DNA of 5,133 nt from NCBI GenBank assembly GCA_027046525.1, contig JALTYD010000132.1:1-5133 (forward strand). Reading direction: 5' to 3'. Shown piece by piece: positions 1 to 4,091 of the stretch (position 1 is the first letter of the stretch; each line of letters begins with the position of its first letter). The translations under genes were made by a program, and so were the position numbers. The notes beneath the pieces were generated by a model. The model saw only the letters and a list, made by a program, of their open reading frames with translations, was not told the origin of the DNA and did no database searches. Origin of the DNA: Pyrodictiaceae archaeon. Its GTDB lineage: Archaea > Thermoproteota > Thermoprotei_A > Sulfolobales > Pyrodictiaceae.

Positions 1-1407
1 TCGAGAATAAGACAAGTAGAAGACTACCTAGAGATAATTACTAGTTCTAGGAGAGAATGTCCTGTTTGTAGGAGGCCTCTCAGAGAGAATGATTGGAGAA
101 ATCTACTACAGGTACTAAGACACGAGAAAGAAAGACATACATCCGAGTTGGTCCAGTTAAAGAATAGAGTTAGAGAGCTCGAAGAACAACAAGAAAAGTA
201 TAAAGAGTATAGAGAAAGACTACGAAAGAGACAATTAGAATTAACTAGGCTTGTAGAAAAGCTAGTAGCTATATCTAGTAGAGTAGTAGAATTAGAAAGA
301 GAAAAAGAGAAACTAAATACAAAACTACTCTACCTACTTGCAGCAAAGAAAGATTATGAACTAGTAGAAGAAAAGATCAAAGAGCTTAAGAAACGTGGTA
401 TTGAAGAAGCATATGCTAGACTAAGTATAGAAGAAAAAGAGCTGAAAAGAGAAGAAGAAGAGAAGAAAGACTACGAAGAGAAGCTCGCTGAGAAGAATAG
501 AAAACTCGAGAAACTCATAGAGAGACTAGGTATTAGTAGAGAAAAAATCCTAGATGAACTAAGAAGAGCTAGACTAGCCTATAGAGAATACCAAGAGCTG
601 AGATCAAAAGCTCAACTACTACCAGTACTAGAGAGAGAAGTATACTCGCTAGAAGTTGCTCTTGCTGAGAAGAAGAAAGAATATAGTAATATCCTAGAGG
701 AACTCAGTATACTAGAAGGTATTGAGACAGAATATGCTAGGACAAAGAGCAGATACGAAGAACTGAGGGCAGAAAGAGAAGCTCTAATAAACACTATTGG
801 GAAGTTGAGAGGAGAACTAGATTTTGTAAGAAACGAGATTCAGAGACTACGTAGACTAGGAGATGAAATTAGAGAATTAGAAACAAAACTAACAAAACTA
901 GAGTACACAGTATCTACTCTCAAGAGTATAAGAGAAGCTTTAGCTAGAGATAAATTACCACGCTTGATACGTGCTAGAGCAAAGAATCTACTAGAGTATC
1001 ATATTCAACAGATACTACAAGAGTTCCAAGTAGAGTTTACAGCGATACAACTAGATGAAGACTTCGGAGTTACTCTCATAACGAGAGAAGGACAGAAGAC
1101 AGTCTCTATGCTAAGTGGTGGTGAGAAAACAGCACTAGCAATAGCCTATAGACTTGCACTAGCGAGAGTAGTAGGTAGAAAGCTCGAGTCACTAATACTA
1201 GATGAGCCAACTGTACATCTAGATGAAGACAGGAGGAAAGAACTCATAGATATTATTAGATATGCTTCGAGTGTAACTGGTCTAGACCAGTTGATAGTAG
1301 TTACACATGATAGAGAAGTAGAAGATGCAGCAGATATAGTACTAGAGATTAATAAGAGAGAAGGAGTAAGTATAGTTTCTCGTAAAGAAGGACTTAGTTT
1401 CTCATAG
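1..1407 (+). CDS. rad50: DNA double-strand break repair ATPase Rad50, C-terminal half (5' partial)
   Basis: The frame is open from base 1, so the gene begins outside the window; the TTG at 148 is an internal codon, not the start. Rad50 is the SMC-like ATPase that works with Mre11 to tether and resect DNA ends. Counting visible residues from base 1 (468 in all), a CPVC zinc hook lies at residues 20-23. A long Glu/Lys/Arg/Leu-rich coiled coil follows (about 30-305), then the C-terminal ATPase lobe: signature LSGGEK from residue 371 (nt 1111), Walker B LILDEP (nt 1192-1209), D-loop HLDED (nt 1216-1230) and H-loop VVTHD (nt 1297-1311). About 448 residues follow the first hook cysteine, close to the half-length of known archaeal Rad50 (roughly 880 residues), so the lobe is complete. 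The missing N-terminal half should carry Walker A. Tandem stops TAG TAG end the gene. All expected motifs are intact. SMC proteins also share this ATPase lobe but have a hinge domain instead of a CxxC hook. Confidence 0.96.
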   Translation, partial: SRIRQVEDYLEIITSSRRECPVCRRPLRENDWRNLLQVLRHEKERHTSELVQLKNRVRELEEQQEKYKEYRERLRKRQLELTRLVEKLVAISSRVVELEREKEKLNTKLLYLLAAKKDYELVEEKIKELKKRGIEEAYARLSIEEKELKREEEEKKDYEEKLAEKNRKLEKLIERLGISREKILDELRRARLAYREYQELRSKAQLLPVLEREVYSLEVALAEKKKEYSNILEELSILEGIETEYARTKSRYEELRAEREALINTIGKLRGELDFVRNEIQRLRRLGDEIRELETKLTKLEYTVSTLKSIREALARDKLPRLIRARAKNLLEYHIQQILQEFQVEFTAIQLDEDFGVTLITREGQKTVSMLSGGEKTALAIAYRLALARVVGRKLESLILDEPTVHLDEDRRKELIDIIRYASSVTGLDQLIVVTHDREVEDAADIVLEINKREGVSIVSRKEGLSFS

Positions 1408-1412
1408 TAGCT

Positions 1413-1454
1413 CTTGTTGTATCACTACAAGTATGAGTCTAAGTGAGTATTTTT
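1413..1454 (+). terminator. Possible rad50 terminator: weak hairpin and T5 run
   Basis: A short inverted repeat, CTTGT (1413-1417) and ACAAG (1427-1431), lies just after the stop codon, and a run of five T occurs at 1450-1454. Archaeal termination mainly needs U-rich tracts, so the T run is the more relevant part. Both elements are weak, and the call rests mostly on position. Confidence 0.3.
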
Positions 1455-1460
1455 AGGAAA

Positions 1461-1473
1461 CTATTATATAATC
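1461..1473 (+). promoter_or_regulatory. Distal TATA-like box upstream of the quinone reductase operon
   Basis: CTATTATATAATC resembles an archaeal TATA box, preceded by GGAAA as a partial BRE. A start site about 25 bp downstream would fall near 1490-1495 and give a leader of about 45-50 nt that contains the AGGTGA ribosome binding site. This fits a leadered mRNA starting translation at the TTG at 1542. Confidence 0.4.
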
Positions 1474-1481
1474 TCGTTCTC

Positions 1482-1499
1482 TCTCATATCTACATGAGA
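1482..1499. promoter_or_regulatory. 18-bp dyad TCTCAT-N6-ATGAGA, candidate operator
   Basis: TCTCAT (1482-1487) and ATGAGA (1494-1499) form a perfect 6-bp inverted repeat around a 6-nt spacer. The dyad sits between the two TATA-like boxes and abuts the proximal one, where a dimeric archaeal repressor could block TBP/TFB. It could also arise by chance in AT-rich spacer DNA. Confidence 0.3.
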
Positions 1500-1500
1500 A

Positions 1501-1509
1501 TAAATATAA
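1501..1509 (+). promoter_or_regulatory. Proximal TATA-like box
   Basis: TAAATATAA is centred about 28 bp upstream of the GTG at 1533. That is the spacing expected for a leaderless crenarchaeal transcript starting at that codon. It competes with the distal box at 1461-1473, and the sequence alone does not decide which is used. Confidence 0.4.
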
Positions 1510-1530
1510 TCTTTTGAAGAATATTCGAAT

Positions 1531-1536
1531 AGGTGA
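1531..1536 (+). promoter_or_regulatory. Ribosome binding site AGGTGA that decides the start
   Basis: AGGTGA is complementary to the archaeal 16S 3' end and lies 5 nt before the TTG at 1542. The in-frame GTG at 1533 lies inside this motif, so on a leadered mRNA the TTG is the better start. GTG 1533 would be used only on a leaderless transcript from the proximal TATA box. Confidence 0.55.
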
Positions 1537-1541
1537 ATAGA

Positions 1542-2696
1542 TTGTCTACAAAGAAGACAAAAGTACTAATACTAGGTGGAGGAGCAGGAGGAGCAGTTGT
1601 TGCACGTAGATTAAGTAAATGGAGTCGTGGCGAAGTAGAGATAACTATACTTGATAAATCAGAGTACCATGAGTTTAGACCATCATACCTATGGGTAATG
1701 ACTGGTACTAGAGAACCAGACGATGTAAGAAGACCTCTAAAACTACTAGAAAAGTACGGTATAAAGGTAGTGAGAGCAGAAGTATCTAAGATAGATGCTG
1801 CTAATAGGAGAGTCTATACTCGAGACGGAGCAAGCTACGAGTATGATTATCTTGTAGTATCTCTAGGCTCGCTGGCTGGAGAACCACCAGGTGATAGTTG
1901 TGCTCCATGGGAATTAGCTGGTGCTCTAGAATGTCGTAAGAAGCTAGCAAATCTGAGGAACAGAGAGCCTAGAGTAGTAGTAGGTATAAGTAGTTGGCCT
2001 TATAGATGTCCTCCAGCACCATTCGAAGTAGCTTCATTGGTAAAGTATGTTCTCGAGCAGAGAGGGCTGAGTCCTAGAATAACAGTATTCCATGAATGGT
2101 CTGTGCCGATGGAGCCTTTTGGACCATTAATGTCTAGTATGTTTAAAGAAATGCTCAGCGAGTTTAAGATAGAGTATATAGGTAGTACAAAGTTTGAATC
2201 AATAGATTCTGAGTTAAAGACTATAAGAACAAGTAGAGCTGAGCTTAAATACGATCTTGCTATAATAGTACCTCCTCACCAGCCTCCACCACCTGTGGCG
2301 GAATCAGATCTAGCTGGTATAGATGGCTATATGGATGTCAAGCTACCGAGTATGAAGAGTACAAAATACGATGATGTCTTTGGTATAGGAGATGTAGTTG
2401 CACCGAGAATCGGTCTTGGAATGGCTGGTGTTTTTGCACATTTCCAAGGAGAGCATGTAGCTAGTCAGATACTCGACGAGGTACGGGGAGTATTCATGGG
2501 AGAGCACTATAATATGTCAGGTGTATGTGTTATGGATCTAGGCTATATGGGTGCAGCAGTATACTGCGACTTCGCACCAAAACTTATTGGTGGGAAACAG
2601 TGGCCAGATTGTAGAATGATTGGAGGAGCTAGAGCTTTTCGTGTAGTAAAAGTTGCTTTTGAGAAACAATGGTTTGCAAACTTGTTCGGCTACTAG
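1542..2696 (+). CDS. Sulfide:quinone oxidoreductase family FAD-dependent oxidoreductase
   Basis: Predicted flavoprotein of 384 residues that would oxidise sulfide (or a related sulfur species) and pass electrons to membrane quinone. From TTG 1542 the N-terminal dinucleotide fold has GGGAGG at residues 12-17 and an acidic strand end (ILDK). YRCPPAPFE carries Cys156, and VCVMDLG near the C-terminus carries Cys329; these match the two redox-active cysteines of SQR (Cys156 and Cys347 in the Aquifex enzyme). Cys120 is a plausible third. A PPHQPPPP stretch and FGIGD (281-285) are typical of the SQR/flavocytochrome c family FAD site. The C-terminal end, VAFEKQWFANLFGY, looks like the amphipathic helix that anchors SQR to the membrane; no signal peptide or transmembrane helix is seen. 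Length is normal for SQR. The stop codon overlaps the ribosome binding site of the DUF1641 gene. An alternative GTG start at 1533 adds three residues. Sulfide as substrate is inferred from the cysteines; other NDH-2-like or FCSD-like roles are less likely. Confidence 0.85.
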   Translation: MSTKKTKVLILGGGAGGAVVARRLSKWSRGEVEITILDKSEYHEFRPSYLWVMTGTREPDDVRRPLKLLEKYGIKVVRAEVSKIDAANRRVYTRDGASYEYDYLVVSLGSLAGEPPGDSCAPWELAGALECRKKLANLRNREPRVVVGISSWPYRCPPAPFEVASLVKYVLEQRGLSPRITVFHEWSVPMEPFGPLMSSMFKEMLSEFKIEYIGSTKFESIDSELKTIRTSRAELKYDLAIIVPPHQPPPPVAESDLAGIDGYMDVKLPSMKSTKYDDVFGIGDVVAPRIGLGMAGVFAHFQGEHVASQILDEVRGVFMGEHYNMSGVCVMDLGYMGAAVYCDFAPKLIGGKQWPDCRMIGGARAFRVVKVAFEKQWFANLFGY

Positions 2697-2703
2697 GAGG
2701 TGA
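2695..2703 (+). promoter_or_regulatory. Strong ribosome binding site AGGAGGTGA for the DUF1641 gene
   Basis: AGGAGGTGA is a near-complete match to the archaeal anti-Shine-Dalgarno sequence, 7 nt before the ATG at 2711. Its first two bases belong to the TAG stop of the upstream gene (2694-2696), which suggests translational coupling. It also rules against the in-frame ATG at 2669 inside the upstream gene. Confidence 0.85.
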
Positions 2704-2710
2704 GATAAAA

Positions 2711-3169
2711 ATGGCTAATTCTGTAGATAGTAAACTCCAAGAAGCTCTCTCGAAGATAGATCAGAGAGAACTCGAAGAGCTCTTAAACGTACTAGTAGAG
2801 TCAAAAGATGCACTTATACAGCTAGCAAGACTAGCTAAGAAGCTACAAGAATCTGGTATTCTCTCAGCATTAGAAGCTATCGTAGAATCGAGCGATGAAG
2901 AATTTAATGCTCTTGCTAGAGCTGAGGTGATGGGGATGATAGGTAATATGATGATGGCTATGTATATGCTAGGTACAATAGACCAGCGTATCCTAGTAGA
3001 AATGAGTAATAAAGTACCAGCATGTATAGATAATGCCTACGAGGAATTTAGTAGAGAACATAAAAAGATGGGTATCTTAGAGATGATGAATCTTATGAGA
3101 AGCCCAGAGTTTACAGCTGTGCTTAGAGCTATGCATAGAATGTTATCATGTATAAAGACAAAGAAATAG
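2711..3169 (+). CDS. DUF1641 family protein, partner of the quinone reductase
   Basis: Small helical protein of 152 residues from the ATG at 2711, chosen because it follows a near-perfect ribosome binding site; an upstream in-frame ATG at 2669 would add 14 residues inside the preceding gene. An acidic, Leu-rich N-terminal helical part (about 8-60) leads to a Met-rich hydrophobic segment (MGMIGNMMMAMYMLG, residues 74-88). The C-terminal part, ILEMMNLMRSPEFTAVLRAMHRML, fits the DUF1641 pattern of a short loop (here SPEF) between two helices. Two cysteines (105 and 147) are present; no enzyme motif is visible. From general knowledge, DUF1641 proteins recur next to SQR-like flavoproteins or formate dehydrogenase-type genes, but their biochemical role is not established. 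The coupling to the oxidoreductase gene here points to a subunit, chaperone or membrane-adaptor role, which is inference. The family call rests on overall pattern and context. Confidence 0.75.
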   Translation: MANSVDSKLQEALSKIDQRELEELLNVLVESKDALIQLARLAKKLQESGILSALEAIVESSDEEFNALARAEVMGMIGNMMMAMYMLGTIDQRILVEMSNKVPACIDNAYEEFSREHKKMGILEMMNLMRSPEFTAVLRAMHRMLSCIKTKK

Positions 3170-3170
3170 C

Positions 3171-3196
3171 TTTTCTGTTTTTACTCTCTTTTTTCT
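3171..3196 (+). terminator. T-rich terminator of the quinone reductase-DUF1641 operon
   Basis: A pyrimidine-rich tract with several T runs, including six consecutive T at 3189-3194, starts two bases after the stop codon. No strong hairpin precedes it. U-rich tracts of this kind are the standard archaeal terminator signal. Confidence 0.65.
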
Positions 3197-3225
3197 CCAA
3201 CATCTAGGTAGTCTTCTTGTAGCAC

Positions 3226-3256
3226 TATGTATTCCTAGACAGTATGTATACCTAGA
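3226..3256 (+). repeat. Imperfect 14-bp direct repeat, 17-bp period
   Basis: TATGTATTCCTAGA (3226-3239) and TATGTATACCTAGA (3243-3256) match at 13 of 14 positions and start 17 bp apart. They lie 12 bp upstream of the TATA-like box at 3269. This is where crenarchaeal activators bind, so a paired regulator site is plausible, though no regulator can be named. Confidence 0.5.
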
Positions 3257-3268
3257 GTTTTGAGTAGA

Positions 3269-3276
3269 TTTATTTA
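3269..3276 (+). promoter_or_regulatory. TATA-like box for the JAMM-motif gene
   Basis: TTTATTTA lies about 28 bp upstream of the ATG at 3300 and about 55 bp upstream of the TTG at 3327. A start site near 3297-3300 is predicted. It is the best TATA-like element in this gap; the BRE match upstream is poor. Confidence 0.45.
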
Positions 3277-3285
3277 CTAGCTAGT
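3276..3285. promoter_or_regulatory. 10-bp perfect palindrome ACTAGCTAGT, candidate operator
   Basis: ACTAGCTAGT is fully self-complementary and contains two CTAG units. It overlaps the last base of the TATA-like box and lies between it and the predicted transcription start, a position where a bound repressor would block initiation. The general CTAG excess of this genome raises the chance of coincidence. Confidence 0.3.
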
Positions 3286-3299
3286 CTGGAGATGTGCTT

Positions 3300-3320
3300 A
3301 TGGTTATAGCTGGTGGATAG
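3300..3320 (+). other. Possible leaderless six-codon minigene or leader peptide
   Basis: ATG at 3300 reads MVIAGG and stops at TAG 3318-3320. It sits at leaderless distance from the TATA-like box and is in the same frame as the next gene, whose TTG start is only 6 nt past this stop. Its Gly-Gly codons form the GGTGG that could act as ribosome binding site for that TTG. It may be a leader peptide for termination-reinitiation, or the original start of the gene cut off by a nonsense change or sequencing error. Confidence 0.25.
3312..3316 (+). promoter_or_regulatory. Weak ribosome binding site GGTGG for the JAMM-motif gene
   Basis: GGTGG ends 10 nt before the TTG at 3327. It is a partial match to GGTGA at slightly long spacing, much weaker than the DUF1641 site. 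The in-frame TAG at 3318 blocks any start further upstream, so 3327 is the earliest possible start of the long frame. Confidence 0.4.
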
Positions 3321-3326
3321 ATAGAG

Positions 3327-4088
3327 TTGACTATAGACTATATTAAAGTGTTTGAGAGAGAATTTTCAGCTATTGCAAAAGAAGCTGCATGTACTGGGAT
3401 AGGCTTCCATATACTCTCGTACTATATTGAGGATAGTGGACGTACTGCTTCAGTCTCACTGGAATGTAGAGGGGGAGATAAGCATAGAGTCGTAGTACTA
3501 GATAGTGATCCTAGAGGCTGCGAGGAAGATTCGATAATACATGCTGTAAATGCACTCCCAGGTATACTATCTTCTAGATTGCTTGAAGTCGAAGTAGACT
3601 GTAGATATGCAGGTGATACTACGAGTTATAGGTATCTACTACGAGATATCCCAGTAGTTATTATGCATAGAGTACTTAGTAAGCAGAGTTTTCTACGGGA
3701 GATAGCCTATAGAGACAAAGAATTGTTTTTCTTGATAGGTTGGAATGGAGAAATAGCTTATGGAGTAGGTGGAGAAGATAGTATTGTTATTCCATTGGTA
3801 AGTGGGCCTCTTTTTATCCATACACATCCTAGTGAGAACTGTTATCCATCATATCAAGATGTAAAATCTATGTCTGAGTTTTTTGCTAGTGGTGGTCTTG
3901 TAGAGATGATAGTTTCGAGGAGATGTATCTCGATAGCTAGGCTAGTAGAGCCATTCTTAGAAGAAGACTATTGGGCTCTACAAGAGATATCAAACTGTAT
4001 GAGGAAGAGTAGGAGAGACTATTATAGCTATTACTCTTGTATCGAGAAGATAAAGAAGCTAAAGAGTATTATCTTCGAGATAGTATAG
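3327..4088 (+). CDS. Uncharacterised protein with JAMM/MPN metalloprotease motif
   Basis: I do not recognise this 253-residue protein as a named gene. Its C-terminal half has HTHPSENCYPSYQD (residues 165-178), an exact fit to HxH-x7-S-x2-D, the zinc-binding and catalytic signature of JAMM/MPN peptidases. His165, His167 and Asp178 would bind zinc, with Ser175 in the usual position. The catalytic glutamate normally lies upstream in a beta strand; Glu132 (KELFFLIGWNGE) fits best, with Glu125 and Glu142 as alternatives. Residues 1-115 form a mixed alpha/beta region with no motif I can assign. The C-terminus is basic and Tyr/Cys-containing (RKSRRDYYSYYSC). There are eight cysteines, one (Cys172) inside the motif loop. 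No signal peptide or membrane segment is evident, so it is probably cytosolic. JAMM proteins cleave isopeptide bonds of ubiquitin-like proteins or process thiocarboxylate carriers; which, if either, applies is unknown. The TTG start is forced by an in-frame stop just upstream. It converges on apgM with 3 bp between stop codons. Confidence 0.7.
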   Translation: MTIDYIKVFEREFSAIAKEAACTGIGFHILSYYIEDSGRTASVSLECRGGDKHRVVVLDSDPRGCEEDSIIHAVNALPGILSSRLLEVEVDCRYAGDTTSYRYLLRDIPVVIMHRVLSKQSFLREIAYRDKELFFLIGWNGEIAYGVGGEDSIVIPLVSGPLFIHTHPSENCYPSYQDVKSMSEFFASGGLVEMIVSRRCISIARLVEPFLEEDYWALQEISNCMRKSRRDYYSYYSCIEKIKKLKSIIFEIV

Positions 4089-4091
4089 TCT

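Noticed and set aside
440..480. GAA/GAG/AGA purine-rich repeats resembling a microsatellite
   Set aside because: They are codons for the charged coiled coil of Rad50, with no exact repeat unit.
612..794. 60-residue minus-strand reading frame
   Set aside because: It lies antisense inside the Rad50 coiled coil, is Ser/Leu-rich as expected from the complement of Glu/Arg/Lys codons, and has no motif or ribosome binding site.
148..1407. TTG at 148 as the start of a 419-residue coiled-coil protein
   Set aside because: The same frame is open to base 1 and encodes the Rad50 CPVC zinc hook at 58-69, so 148 is internal.
2669..2710. ATG at 2669 as start of the DUF1641 protein
   Set aside because: It lies inside the oxidoreductase gene without a ribosome binding site, while ATG 2711 has an almost perfect one.
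3075..3110. Box C-like ATGATGA that might mark a C/D box sRNA
   Set aside because: It lies in DUF1641 coding sequence and no box D CTGA follows at suitable distance.
3818..3860. HTHP motif read as a PHP-domain or amidohydrolase metal site
   Set aside because: The spacing to Ser and Asp fits the JAMM consensus exactly, and the motif is too far from the N-terminus for a PHP domain.
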